Shown here: positions 1-12,700 of the stretch, in pieces
How the letters are laid out: each line of letters begins with the position of its first letter
Position numbering within the stretch: position 1 is the first letter of the stretch
DNA from: Paragonimus westermani
Lineage: Eukaryota; Platyhelminthes; Trematoda; Plagiorchiida; Troglotrematidae
Assembly (NCBI GenBank): GCA_008508345.1
Contig: QNGE01001254.1
Coordinates: 79,072-143,071, forward strand
DNA: 64,000 bases
Direction of reading: 5' to 3'
Notes under the pieces: model-generated
What the model saw: only the letters and a program-made list of their open reading frames with translations
Database searches by the model: none
Told to the model about the DNA's origin: nothing
Made by a program: the position numbers and the translations under genes

Positions 1-127
1 ACAACAAACAGTTAATCTCATGAAATCAGAGGCTCTTCAGTTCATGAGGGTGCTATCACAGCCAAGGCTAGCGTATCGGGATAGAATATCCATCATAGAG
101 AGACACCTGTCAGAGAGGTGACAACAG

Positions 128-400
128 TCAACACCAGGTTCCCCACATATAAGCGTCGTGGGTTTTTAGGGAACTTAGAACAGGCAGTAAACACAAATCC
201 GTGACTGCATAGGAGGGCAGTCCTAGTCGAAGAATGGCGCTACATGAAGAACAGAACATGATTCCGCGAAAAGAGATGATCGCAGGTGAATGGAAAACAG
301 AGATCATATCACAGCCGATGGTTAGCAGGACCAACAGAATGGCAGCACTATGGGAGTCAGTACCGTATTTCGCAATCTTGTCCGTCCATGTAAGTTAGCA
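128..400 (-). pseudogene. R2-like protein C-terminal tail
   Basis: After the stop at 401 the minus-strand translation continues as KIAKYGTDS, then a gap, then ISFRGIMF and LGLPSYAVTDLCLL, ending GTWC at 128. This resembles the tail of R2-clade proteins (a KYG motif, an RGI motif and a closing aromatic-rich end). It shows that the true stop of the ancestral frame was near 128, not 401. Confidence 0.6.
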
Positions 401-970
401 TCAGTAGTCATCCACTATACTGACATCAAGCACCACAGCAGCGCCGCCACGAACCGCGATCACACCGGGTTTGATGAACGAGCTCGCCGTTGGTACTCGC
501 CGATCCTCGAAGACTGTATAGCCCAAGTTACGCATTCGTCTCGCCAGGTCTTTGGCCACGCGGTCATGTCGAGCACAACGCGCGTCATGGGTGATCCAGC
601 ATGATTGATGGATATGAGCGAGGCTTTCTGGTTGACCGCAGTTGCCACGGCAGAGAACTGAGTGGCCGCTTCCATCACCTCGTGAATTTCGGACCTTAGC
701 CCGCAGGAGACTGCATCTGAGCTGGATGGCACGAATAAAAATCCTGGGGGAGATGCGGTCTGGATTGAACAGCCAACGATTGGAGAGTGGAGAGCGTGAT
801 ACTTTCCGAAGACCACAGACATCTAGCGAGTGATAGAGTTTGTCCGCCACGCCGCGTGGGCTTCCTCCTTGCTCATCACCACTACACCCTGGATGCGTAC
901 CGGGACGTTCACTTCCCTCAGAATAGGGCCAAACGAATCGTCTTTGACCACATTCCGCAGAACTGGACAT
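401..970 (-). pseudogene. R2-like zinc finger and restriction-like endonuclease block
   Basis: A 189-residue open block. Residues 107-124 form a C-X3-C-X7-H-X4-C finger, the spacing used by R2-type LINEs just before their endonuclease. The restriction-like (PD-(D/E)XK) endonuclease follows, with RHDRVAKDL, then KPGVIA at about 167-172, then VVLDVSIV at about 179-186. In active relatives the first of these reads K-P-D, so the catalytic aspartate appears to be glycine here. The second aspartate is still present. The block ends in a stop at 401-403, but family-like sequence continues downstream to 128. Confidence 0.82.
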
Positions 971-1089
971 TGACTAGAGAGTAGTCTCTCCAGTCGGGAT
1001 TTGTACGAGATGGGGATAGTGGTGGACGAACTCGGGATGCTCTGACGAACAAAACGAATTGAGGTGTGGATACAGCTGATAGTTGTGTC

Positions 1090-1452
1090 TTAAGTAAGGC
1101 GGAGCCACTGCCGAACAAACTGGCGGAGTGTACAGTTCATTTCTTTGGGCGTGTTTCGGAGAACACGACTCAATACCAACCAGTGATTCATCTTCGGAAT
1201 CAAATGCTGTCTGAGGAGATCTAGACGTTGATACAACTTCAAGGGCGCTCTACTCGTTTCACCCAGCATCGTGCAAAGCTGCAGACGGTGATTGGTGAAT
1301 GCTTTGCCTTTCCAGGTGAACGGAATACCTAGGTAGGTTACCGTGTAAGTGGTGCTCAGCGAGCGGATAGTATCCGGACAGAAATGAACAGACTGGTTAG
1401 AGATAGCGGTCTTGTTGTATTTGTGACCACCGAGGATGATCATAAGCTTCAT
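1090..1452 (-). pseudogene. R2-like reverse transcriptase, thumb block
   Basis: An open block of 120 residues with YLGIPFTWKGK, then SRAPLKLYQRLDLLRQHLIP and a tryptophan-rich end (RQFVRQWLRL). These are typical of the thumb region in R2-clade proteins. It follows the palm block in the same direction. A frame break separates it from the zinc-finger/endonuclease block. Confidence 0.8.
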
Positions 1453-1757
1453 CTCGTGCGTGTTGATCTGTAGCCCGGATCATTCCAGGGCGCTAGCGGC
1501 GGCTGCAAGCTTTTCGAAGAGACGTGTGGGACTTTCAGCCAGAAGGATCAGATCGTTGGCCTAGGTTAAACCGCTAATTAGTGTATCATGGAACTGGTAT
1601 CTAAGCTGCGGTCGAGAAAGAGCTAGCACCTCATCTATTGCCATGATGGACAGAAGCGGGGACAGTGGTTTGCCCTGGCGAACGCCACGCTGGCACCGGA
1701 GGACGGTGACGCCAAGCGTGACGGAAGCATACCGATATGAATCAGCAGTGTAATGTG
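1453..1757 (-). pseudogene. R2-like reverse transcriptase, palm with inactivated motif C
   Basis: Translation of the minus strand gives RQGKPLSPLL (motif B region), then IMAIDEVLALSRPQL, then motif C. Where an active R2 palm should read Y/F-A-D-D, this copy reads stop-A-N-D: a TAG sits at 1561-1563 and the first catalytic aspartate is asparagine. The next residues, DLILLAESP, match the family. This part could not make an active polymerase as it stands. Confidence 0.8.
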
Positions 1758-2231
1758 TCAGCGGTGGAGGGTTACCGACAGCTTGGGCCGATCTGATAAT
1801 CGAGTCCTGAGAGAGATGGAATCAAATGTTTTGGACACGTCCACAAAAGCCACGCACAGACTTGAGGAGGTCGTGCATGAGTTCCGAAGCAGGGCATGGA
1901 GCAGCGAGGTCGTCTCGAGGCAGCCGTCATGGTGTAGGAAAGCAAAGTGAACAACGGGCAGATGCAGGTGCGTGTTCCACCGATCAGCCAATATCTTGTG
2001 AAAACAACGAATCAACGTTGAAGATACGGCGATAGGTCTAAGCTCGATGGGGAACGAAGGACTGTTAACTTTCGGTACAGGCGTGATACGACAGCGGCAC
2101 AGATGGATCGGACAACCTTGGGTTAGCAAGAAAAGATTGAAATATCCGGCCAAGGTATCAGCTTTCATGCGCTTCAAATGTTTGGACAAAAGCTTGTCCA
2201 AACCTAAAGCGGTGTTTCCCATGTACTTCAA
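1758..2231 (-). pseudogene. R2-like reverse transcriptase, fingers and motif A block
   Basis: A 157-residue open block covering the N-terminal half of the reverse transcriptase. It contains an LKRM stretch, the RITPVPK motif, the ELRPIAVSS motif, and CVAFVDVSKTFDSI, which is RT motif A with its catalytic aspartate intact. It ends in a frame break just after motif A. The expected reading before its first methionine continues to about 2,290 in the same frame (LADPITGEV), but is interrupted by a stop. It is part of the decayed element at 128-2420. Confidence 0.85.
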
Positions 2232-2420
2232 GGTGCGTTATACTTCTCCGGTGATCGGGTCGGCCAAGACCAGTAAGGAGGCAGAATCATGCGAGATGGT
2301 CACTCATCAGAGTGTGAATGAGCCAATAGTACCTCGGACCAGTATTCGTTGGAACTATCCGGAATGCCACCGTCAATTTTGTAGGCAGTTCTCCAGTTGC
2401 CATAAAAATTAGAATAGCAG

Positions 2421-5400
2421 CAGTTTATCAAATAAAGTTGCGTAATCACCCCAGCAACACACCACACGTACCATCCGGACTTAGACATCGTGCATGCTAC
2501 AGTAGGAATAGTTGCCTAGTTTCCTTCTTGGGTCAATCGCCTGTACCGAACGGTTTGTTGAGGGGATCAGACGTCACGCAGAAGGTGGAAAAAATGAGTA
2601 TATTCCCAATGACAGACCGTCAATATTCTCCAGTAAGAACACTGTCTGAACGATCAGCCTAACCAACCACAAGATATAGCAGATACCACATATCTCAGTG
2701 AAAGCGTCAAGATGAGGATATGTAAGTCCCAAGTGGTCTTGGGACTTTATAGAGATCGTCCTTTTAACCTAAAGGTATTGTACACTCTGAAAAATACACT
2801 AATACCTTGTTTGTAGCTTGTAATATGTGTGAAGTCATCAAACACTACGATGAAAGATCACGGTTCAAGACAAACTGTGTTGTGACATATGTTTCGACAA
2901 AATCAGGTGAACGAATAAAACTTAAGTCGATACAGTCGAGAGTAGCAGTTATTGACATAGTTTAAGAAGCACCGTTCAGTTGGTGAACCCTTTTTTTATC
3001 GGAAAGTTTTCTGTATTCGTTTCATCTCTTCCTTTTTTTAATTTGGTGTGGAACTGCATCACTTCGGTCAATAATTTAAGATCAGGTCACCTGTCAAAAT
3101 GTTTTGCAATCAGTGTAAGCGATGGCTCCTAGCATACTGAGTGCGACAGGCGTAAGTAAATACTTAACATTTATCAACCGATTTGACGTGCCTTATTGCT
3201 AAAGCCGAAGGGTGATCCTGCTGGTTTCACAAAATGTGTTGCGAAAAACTCAACTTTTCTCCCCGGTTTAGGTCAACCCTTCTCGCGAACTTTGTCAGTG
3301 TAAACTTTGAGGGCAATACTGATCTGGACCTCCATCCATTCTTATTTGGTTTTTAAGATAAGCGAATTGTTTGATAAAAATTCTATTTACACAGATCCAC
3401 ATAATTCCTCATCTACTCAAACCAACCATTTTTGAACCAGCGTATTGTTTACTGATTGCACCAAACGAACGAAACATGGACCCGCCAAATGAACTTTAGG
3501 TCAGGTTTTTTTTCCCTAATTTTGAGGTGAGAATTCAAAGCTCCAGAGCAAATCGGTATTAGAGTTTACAAACAGCTCCGTGTTCTGTGGTGATGCGCAC
3601 TAGGACGTCGTTCCACCCAGATAATGTCAAATCTGATAAAACTGTTCTGCGACTGTCTCCGGTTGAATGAGATGTAGACAACTTTCTTAATACATATCCC
3701 TGAGCAGTCTACTTCTTCCTGACGGGAAATCAAATCGTGTCCCAAAGAGTTTTTTTAGAAGGTTGTGTTTTTTCCCATCAGTGAGCAGTATGATAAATTT
3801 GCTTCGTTGATGTCTCCTACCCACCACATCCTCGGTATCAAATTTGCACAGTGTCCTAACGTTATATCCTCGTCTCTTGAACTATCTACAGTTCTGAGGG
3901 GTTGGCACGATATATGCTGTTTGTTTTCTAGTTCTGTTTTCAGACATGTCTGATGTAGTAACCAGCTATATTAATAACTCACTCAGACCGTCGCATCTTT
4001 CCATCTAAACATACTTGACTTTAGAATATCCGTTCTCTGACGTAATGTATTGTTATTTACCTTTGCACTTTACTACTGTTCTAAAGCTACAATTGATGGT
4101 GACCAAAATACACCCAAAGCAAATGCGCGAATCAACACACATATACAATTTTGACCAAATGCATCACCCTTGTACGAACACCAAGCGGACTATTCAATAG
4201 TAATCAATCGGAATAACCATGATGGTATGAAAAAACATACCATGTTCAAGTCTAGCTATTGGGATTGGATTAATCAAAGGAACATTCATCGCCACGATAG
4301 TTCGTCTTGAATACAACGCCTGAATTAGAAACTTCAGTGACCTGCGTTTACACATACCCTATCAGGACACATGTAGGTCTTTTGACTCGAACAGAACAAG
4401 ACGGACTAATGAAGATTTACCCATATCGAACTAGTTCCGTACATTATTAGTGGTCCGCAGAAATTACGAGTTACAACGAGGTAAACTCTGTTCACGGAAA
4501 TTGACGTTTAGCATTTGACAATTAATATTGTGGCAGCATGAACAGATGAACAGTATAATCAAGAGACAATTCAAGGGAGAGTTCATGATATCAATGTAGA
4601 ATATGTTGGCTGCAAAGGTCTGAGGAAGGTTTGGTTAGCACTCCTCTTTCTCAGCCCATATACATATATGAGTATATAAGGGAGGGCCTACAGCACAGTA
4701 GTTCGGAAGATGTGGTATAGACATGGGAACAGGTAAAGGTGGTAACGTTCAAGCTTTCTGTTCTGGCTTGGAGATGCAGCTGGAATTTTCGCCTATCCAG
4801 ATTTGACGACTTGTGTATTTGAGACCCGTAGAGCGCACTGTGCCATTACAAGATTTGTTTCATTACAGATAATCCAAATACATCTTTTTGGTTCTACCTA
4901 GAACCAACAGTTAGAGTTTAAACAAGTGATAGAATAAACTTCCTTCAGTTCTAACAAAATTGTTGTTTGGCCTTCCAAAAAACCCTGAATAACAGAACGA
5001 ATTTTAATCAAATAACGAAAGGTTGATGAGGTGGACGTTTGTTCACAAACATGGCTTGATTCACCTGTTACCAAATTATCTCGTTAGTCACTTGTTCGTA
5101 CGTTCTGCTGTCCCAGTACTTAAATTTACATCAGTGCTTCATGGGGGCCAGTATCTTGACTACATTTCGGCTGATGAATATGATAAGAACTGGTGACGGT
5201 TTATTTGGTCACCTCTATGATGAGCTGAGATTTCGATTGCCTGACATCTGGCATGCGCACTGATCAAGTGTAAAATGTTCGTCTGATTGTTATGCCGTCT
5301 CCCGCAGGCCTGTTCAAACAACACAACACCTCGTTACAGCAAATGAGTGAGCCGAATTTTCCACATAGTTCTGAGGTGTCTAGTAACTGTGGGGGTACTT

Positions 5401-8400
5401 TTGCCTCAACGCACAGGAGGGTCAAAAGAACACACATTTTCAAGCGTCGTTCTGATCAGAATAAGTACGGCGGGAAACGTTAATCAAAATATCTTATTGA
5501 AAAGCTGTACATACTGCAGATACTGACGGCCTTAAATTTTTTCATGGTAGTCATTTGTGGGGGTCGTGAGTAGCTGTGTTCAACAGTGAACGTCCGATCA
5601 TTTAAGCAGTTTAGTTGGCGCTCAACTCTGATTGTGTTTGTGTGAATTATCTGTCGTGGCTACATGGACATTTGGATGTTGCAGGTGTTCCGTGCTGTAT
5701 ATCTAGTATTCCATAAAATCCCTTATTGATATGTAATACTAGAAACATTTTGGTGCAAAAAATTGCTTAATTAAGTTGACTTTTCCCATCGTTTCACATT
5801 GCGCTGAACGAGTAAGTCAAAATGCTCTGCAATTTAGAACTAGATGCCTTAGATGCCTTTTCGCTCGTGATATTTCAGTAACACAAAGGATCCCCGTTGG
5901 CTGTCCTCAGCTGGAATGGCTTATCCTGTCTTATCCACTAACTAAAATACTCACATGTCACTATCATGACTGTGAAAGATACTTGGCCTGAAAATTTGTT
6001 TATCACTGAATGCCAATTACAAGCTGTGTGAAACTACATAACCACAAGCACCATTTTTGTGTGACAAATACGTACTAACTTCCGCTGCGAATCATGCGGA
6101 GATTGGTAAAAATTACGTGCAAAAAAGTTACGTGTTTGTAGCTGTCGTTCCTCACGCTCAATTTTCCGGGTGCTGAGTGTAACTAGCACTTTTGGCATAT
6201 GCTGTATTTTTCTTGACTCACACTGGTCCATTTCTTATCATCGTCCAGCAGTAAGTAACATTGTGACAGAGTATTTTATCAGGATAAACACTTACTTTCT
6301 GAAATGAGTCTGGTCTCGAAAAGTGGTTTCAAGCGGGCAACTTCATACAGGCTGACAGTAGAATGATTCATTCTATTATCAAACGTAATACTGCTGCAAA
6401 GGAATCTATTTTGCAACAATAGTACACGAAGATCTAAAAAACCTGTTCAAACGAATTTTGGCTACAGAAGCTCGAGAAAGGAGATTTCTTGTGGATTATT
6501 CATGGTTTTCGACTTTTCTCGTTTGGAACTCTCAATAATCCCTTCAACTGCGAGCAGGAGCCAATATTGTGTTCAACTATAGGGTGAGTTCACGCCAAAA
6601 TACAAATTAACAGACCATATGACGTTTCTTACGAGTCACGCTTGCAGTGGCATCGTGCAGGTCATATGACAAATCGGGCGCCGGCAATCCATCTCGACCA
6701 GGTGAAAATCAAAGGCGAGATATTGTATCTGTGAATGATTTGCTTGCTTGGTCCACTGAAACTGCGACAAGAGAAACCGCACCCATATAGCTGTCAGTCT
6801 CCCTACGAATGACTCCAAGAGTATACCTAAGTAAGCCGCGAATCACTGTCCAAGTTTGGGCGTGAAAACATTAAAACAGCCCAAGTGCTTTTGCCAGTAG
6901 GGCATATCTCACCACCCAGCAGAATAGTATAAAAACATCTTTCGCTGAAGTAAATCAGAAGTGCGTTCGGTGTCAAAATTAAGAGCAAATGTATTAAAGC
7001 GACTGTGTCATGTCTCACACAAATTCCACGTAAGTCGTGGGATTCAGTAATGCAGTTATTGTAAAGAGTTGAAGTTGAAATGTTAATTGTAAACACTCAC
7101 GGTTACTAAGGTTACATAGGCAGCAATTTCAGAGAAACATAACAGACACCAAAATGATTAGAAACCAGAGAGTTGTGGAACTGATCAGGTTGACCGCATA
7201 CCAAGAACAAAGTTATCGCCTTACCCAAAATTTACTGCATCTTCCCTCCCTTATCGAGATGATATTCGCAGTCAGATTAGCTGAGAATTTTTTACGTGCT
7301 ACCCGATAACATAAGTATGCAGACGAAAGTTCAGTTTAAACGATGGACTGAAGTTAAATGCTCTACTTCCAGTGAACGGTCAGAAATATTCCAAGTGTCC
7401 TGAACACTTACCCAAACAAAATCACACTCATCTGTTATACTTTTGGAAGAAATATTCTTGCATAACACGTTTGCGAAGTGCAGCAAAAATATATGGAACC
7501 ACAGTAATTTTCCAGTTGAATTTGGGTCAAGTGGATAGTGAACAACATATCCAGAGTGTGTGGACGAATATGCTTGTTCCCGACAGCGCCTCGTTTGCGC
7601 TCCTTACCGTTTTTTTCTGGTAAACTTTTCATTCATCCCAGCAACCGCCTTAACACAATAACTTTGTATTTTCCTGCCAATATGGCCTTCACTGTCTGCC
7701 GTGTTTAGGTGCAGTGAGTACGTAAAACAAACCCCCATCTCTGGAGCACTCTTGCAAAAATTCAGTCCGACCAGCTGATACCAATAACACATTTGAGTCT
7801 ACTAAGGTTTGTTGGTCAAACCGCCTAGAAAAACATCGAAGATGGTGAATTCAAGACAGGCGAGCATGTTCATCGCTGTGATAGTATGATAGTCATTGGG
7901 AATGCTGGGTAAAATTGTTGGATTCACAGTTTACATTCAAGTGGATATATATGGAAAGCGGAAAACTGGTTATGAATTGTTAACTAGCAAGCATTAAGGG
8001 TTTGTTTACATCTGACACCATATGCCGATGTATTGCACGTCAGAACTGTAGAGGAGCCAACGAAATTAGACAATACTTAATGAAACAGCCTTATTCACTC
8101 TGGTTTGTATAAGAAATCAGATGCTTTCATGTTGCAATGTTTTGTTCACTTGCACTCTATTTTCTCTTATTCTGTCAACCACAAAATAATCCAGAACTAC
8201 TCGCCAGTAATCCGAAGAAGAGGTGACATTGAATCCAAAACATTTTCATATCCAGAATCAAATACGAAATTATAATCATTTACAATCAACGTTGTGCCAA
8301 TATAACAAAATACTTTCGCAATTTAGTTGTCATTGGGTCAAAAACTAGAAAATCGACAAGAAATTATCATGTTTTGCTAATAAGCGTAAACAGAGAAAAA

Positions 8401-8809
8401 GTTTCCGCGTAAAACGTTTACATGTCCGAGGTGTGTATGATTGACGGTGATCACAAAATCATCATTTTACTGGCAAAATATAAGAGACTATTACCTGAGA
8501 ACATCGTGAAGTTAAGGTTAAGGTTAAAAAGCAGGTTCTAAGTAGAATATTAGGAGGAAGTTCCAACGCTTAATTACAAACGCCACAGAGAATAGGATGG
8601 TGTCATCTAAATGAACGTTCAAAACTGTGCAAATAATGTGAAAGCTAGTTGCAAGTTTATTAATACAGACAATTTCAATTTAAGGACGAAGGATGACCCA
8701 TTTTCGTTTCAAAATAATAAGAGACGTGAACTGACGATGAAAAACACACTTGTCCTTCCAGATATTAAACACAAGTCTGTCTTTCAATCTTGTCTACCTG
8801 CAAAATGAC
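2421..8809. other. No gene supported
   Basis: Only short open frames (under 95 codons) with no recognisable domains, splice-bounded exons or RNA genes. The DNA is AT-rich intergenic or intronic in character. The first 240 bases may still hold worn LINE sequence. Confidence 0.5.
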
Positions 8810-9337
8810 CTACAAGCAAATGCATGCAACGACTGAGAATTTTGAAAAAAGAACGTACATTAGATTGTGCTCAGCATGACTTTTTGTTGAAACGCAGCGG
8901 CACATACGTTGTTTCACAGAAAATGTGCTTTGCTGATTGTTTTGCATGGCTGCATTTCTTAATTTTTTTATCAGGCTCACCAAAACCAAAAATGAAATCC
9001 AACGGGCAATGTGACTACTACCATTAAAAGGAAAAATCCACATGTTCGTGCAAATTTCTCCAAGTGTTAGAATGTGAACTGTGCATACCGAATTATTTTT
9101 ACGGATTGTCTTGAAAAAGCATCTTTCGAAAACAAATGTCGCGCTGACTGCGATAACCATTAGGTAGAAAACGTGCCAATAAGTTTGATATCGAACCACA
9201 GAAAAAGTGGAATCATGGGAATGTCCAAAAAATACATTTGCTAACTTCGCTGATGGCAAATTGGGAACAACTTTATGTAACATGGTACTTTGGTTAATTT
9301 TCTGTTGGCTACATGAGGTTCCAGACACTGTCAACAA
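8810..9337 (-). CDS. Unrecognised open reading frame, 175 codons
   Basis: This is the longest open frame in the window outside the LINE. I do not recognise the product. There are two hydrophobic stretches, at about residues 50-75 and 112-130, that could span a membrane, and scattered cysteines, but no known motif. Two other minus-strand frames of 81 and 64 codons (9341-9586 and 9561-9755) lie immediately upstream in other frames, which might mean a broken coding region. No TATA box, poly(A) signal or convincing splice sites stand out. A chance open frame is the simplest explanation. Confidence 0.15.
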   Translation of the reverse strand: MLTVSGTSCSQQKINQSTMLHKVVPNLPSAKLANVFFGHSHDSTFSVVRYQTYWHVFYLMVIAVSATFVFERCFFKTIRKNNSVCTVHILTLGEICTNMWIFPFNGSSHIARWISFLVLVSLIKKLRNAAMQNNQQSTFSVKQRMCRCVSTKSHAEHNLMYVLFSKFSVVACICL

Positions 9338-9755
9338 TTGCTATGTAAACATAGATGGCGGAAAATCATTTACGACATTTTTGGAAAGCATACAGAACTG
9401 ACCGCTGAATTGTTCATCCGTCGGTAAATGTTGGTGGATGAACTCAAACTGACAGCTTGTTCTATAGGGTTTGGCGTTCGGTATCAGTGCATTTGGTTTG
9501 GAAACACACAACCGTACCCTGTTACTTATTAATTGAGAGCTCACTGAAAAATCTGCAATTCTACGACGACATTGTTGCCCAAACAAACTTAATCTCGAAG
9601 CAGATATGATATCTTGTCTTGTAACCGTTCAGACAAGTTGAGTGCACCCAGTTATGTTTTACGTGATGGAGAAAATCTCCACTTTTTTTCTCCCATTCGA
9701 ATTCCCTTACTTTATTGCTAAACATGATTAGCTGATTGAGCTCTGTCATTTTCAC

Positions 9756-12700
9756 GTCATACTGTCGCGTTTCTATGCAGTTACGTAAACACGGTTATTG
9801 TTGACATTTCCGTACATGTTTGTTTTTGGTAGTATGACATGAAAATATGAAGTTTTTAACGCATTGTGTTTCATGTATTTAAACTCGACACCAACCTAGT
9901 GACGTGTAGGAAGAGTCAAGCAAGTGTTTGCAAAGGGCAGTGCGGATGAAGTTAATTTAAGTAAACACTCTCAGTGAGCAATCTACAGTCGTCTATAGAT
10001 TGCCACCTGAAGCAGATGGTAGAAATAACTAACCTACGAAAGTGTATGGATTTAACAAAGAGACTGATGGTTTTTCCGTGGAATCAATTGAAAGAAATAC
10101 AAGAAGCGACAGCTTCAACTGTAAGTATCGTGCGACTTGAGGAACCTTTGGGTGAAGATACGGTTGACCTCGTGAGCTTCATTATCGTTTGGAAATATGC
10201 CTGAAACTTTTGTGTCACGTGCTATTACTTACGAAGAAAGAGGGCTATTTGAAGACAAAAGGCGTAAATATTCAGAGTAGCATGTGAAATGTGGTGGACT
10301 TCTTTTATCAACACCAGAAAGCGACCATCACCCTAGGATAATAATTACACTGTTCCTTAGTCCGCTGTCAACTTATTCCATTAAAGTTTTACTCGATCAG
10401 GAGCAGTTCTGCTATGTTAAATTGAAGGTGGTTCACTGGCAGCTTTTAACATAGCAATTACCAACAGGATGGTTCCAACTCTTATATGAACCCGAATGTC
10501 GTGGATACAAATGTCTAGGAATGAATCCGACCGAGGAACAGAAGTGTACTTCGTGTGCAATAATAACCAGAATTCTGACCAATAGATTGCTATTTTATGT
10601 TCTCTGGGCAATATTCTTCTATATAAAAATTATGAACTCGCACTGAGTTGCATCATTTTATACTGGAACTTTCATAAAGAAATTTTGCAAAACACTTTTC
10701 TTATCGGATTTTCTATTGAGATCACGCAGCTTTGATTTCATGCAAGTTAGATGTTATGGTAATTCCAGTATGTTCATTCAGATTATATATTTCTTCCACA
10801 AAGTATTTGGAATCTTAAACTGACCAGCCGTGATTACCGAGGATGACCAGAGAACATACGTGTCACATCACACAGTCCTGGGGGTTCATTCACAACCGAA
10901 GATCTGAAAAGAATATCATATTCGGTGTGTGTGTTCACGTTAGGCTCTGTATCGAGGCGGAGTATGACTATCAAAATCATAGAGGATGGACTTACATGAC
11001 CAGGAATTACCTGATCCACATTCATAATTCCATCATTAAATTGGTTTTAATTACCAAAAATTTATCGACAGACCCGAAGTCTTTCGAATCTAGAGTGAAC
11101 AACGCGGTTGCCAAAAATTGTAGCTGAGTTGAACGTAGTGAAAACTGATTCCAAAAACGTTCTTCAGAATTGACGCTGGCGACCACATGACACCGGTAAC
11201 AAAAAATAGGTAGATACACAATAATATGTATACAAATACGATTATCGGTACAAAACAGTTTAGTGTGTTGGCGAACTACAAACAGAATACGTCTACCAAA
11301 GTGAATTGTTGCAACCAATTTAGATATGAATGAACCAAAGCGCTTATGGTAGCAAACAAAAATACTGAGGACAGACACATGGTTTACCTGCTATATGTAT
11401 GGCACAAAAATCAACACGTCATTGAAAGGTGTGTATAGTCAGCGCTAGACGAACTAAACTGGCCGCTGAAATAATTTTCAGACTCATCAGGACAGCAAGA
11501 ATACACATTGTGACATGTAAGGATTTCGTTTATTCTCATCAGTCGGTTACATAAAACATTCGGTTATACAGGTTAGACGCGTAGTGTCAAAACAATGAAG
11601 TGAACGAACTCAGTGTTTCAAATTTTCCAACTGTTGAAAACCTTCGAGATGATTTGTAGTCAGTCGAAGATCAGTTCAAATTTTACTGGTTACAACAGCA
11701 TACACGGACATTATACCTTAAAGGGATAGAGTAACTTCATAAAGGGTTGTGTATGCTATGCGTGTCTGTCCAGCTACCATCCTGTCTCTGTTTATGGTAT
11801 AATTTCCAGCACATCCCGTTTAAGTTTGCACAGTGACTGACAATACTTCGGGATCTTACTAACTTCAGGTCGTAATTCCTGAATGTCATCAAATTTTAAA
11901 TAAAGACTCTCTGGTCGTGAGCGGCGCTTCTTACTCCTTCAGTTGTCTCATTTTCTAGCGCGGACCGTAATGTTGTTGTTGCCCCGAACCATACTTCTGT
12001 TTCCACCGTTTTCAAAACGGAGGCATAAAGCAGTACTAATCTCCAACAGCTGTGGTTTCAGCTGAAAGTATACTCTTAATGTACTATGAATAGATTCGGT
12101 TGAATGAGTATATGTTGTATGCCAATAAAACCATAGCACCACGTGACTCAGTAGCAGACCCACTGAGCACTGTAATATGACATCAGCCAATAATAGGGCC
12201 AAATAGGTAACGCTGTTTGCTGTCATGTGGTTGATACCATTCAGGATTTTGACTGTGGAAACTATGTTCACGTCACAGCGGGTGGTTGACTGTCGCTTGT
12301 TCGTGCCTCAGTTCTGTTCGAGAGGGATTCTATAACTCCCACTTCGTAAGAACGCTGTTTCCTGTTGTCCCCGTAGTTGCCTATATCTGATTCATAAATA
12401 TATATGCATACTGAAAGTGCCAGGATGGTTGTTATTAGTTCACTTCAGTAGACCAGACGGTGGGTAAACCAATAAGAACACCTTGTCGTTCGAAACCGGT
12501 TTAACTGAACAGTTCTGGTAGGTAGATTATTGTCATACACGAAATACATGTACATTCACCTACAAAACGTGGTCTACCTATACATCTTATATTCTTTGTT
12601 ATCGCTGACGATGACCAGTGCACTTAGATTTTGGAGGGCTGCGGACAGTAGTTATTCCAGAAGCTATGTAACACAGCGTGCTATCCTGCAGATTGCACTA

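Larger units (their letters stand above)
128..2420 (-). mobile_element. R2-like non-LTR retrotransposon (LINE), 5'-truncated and decayed
   Basis: Read on the minus strand, this stretch gives, in order, the R2-type reverse transcriptase fingers and palm, the thumb, a CCHC zinc finger, a restriction-like endonuclease and the C-terminal tail. The reading frame is broken several times, so it lies in at least four frame blocks (about 2231-1758, 1757-1453, 1452-1090, 970-128). Recognisable pieces include LADPITGEV followed by the fingers, an AFVDV-type motif A, and YLGIPF in the thumb. R2 elements make one protein that nicks a target site, classically in 28S rDNA, and primes reverse transcription there. 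The 5' end is unclear; similarity fades at about 2.3-2.4 kb, which fits 5' truncation. The 3' untranslated region would lie in 1-127 or beyond the window. It is more GC-rich than its surroundings. The family call is from remembered domain patterns, not a search. Confidence 0.88.

Noticed and set aside
350..984. Several plus-strand frames of 60-84 codons.
   Set aside because: They are antisense shadows of the R2-like endonuclease region.
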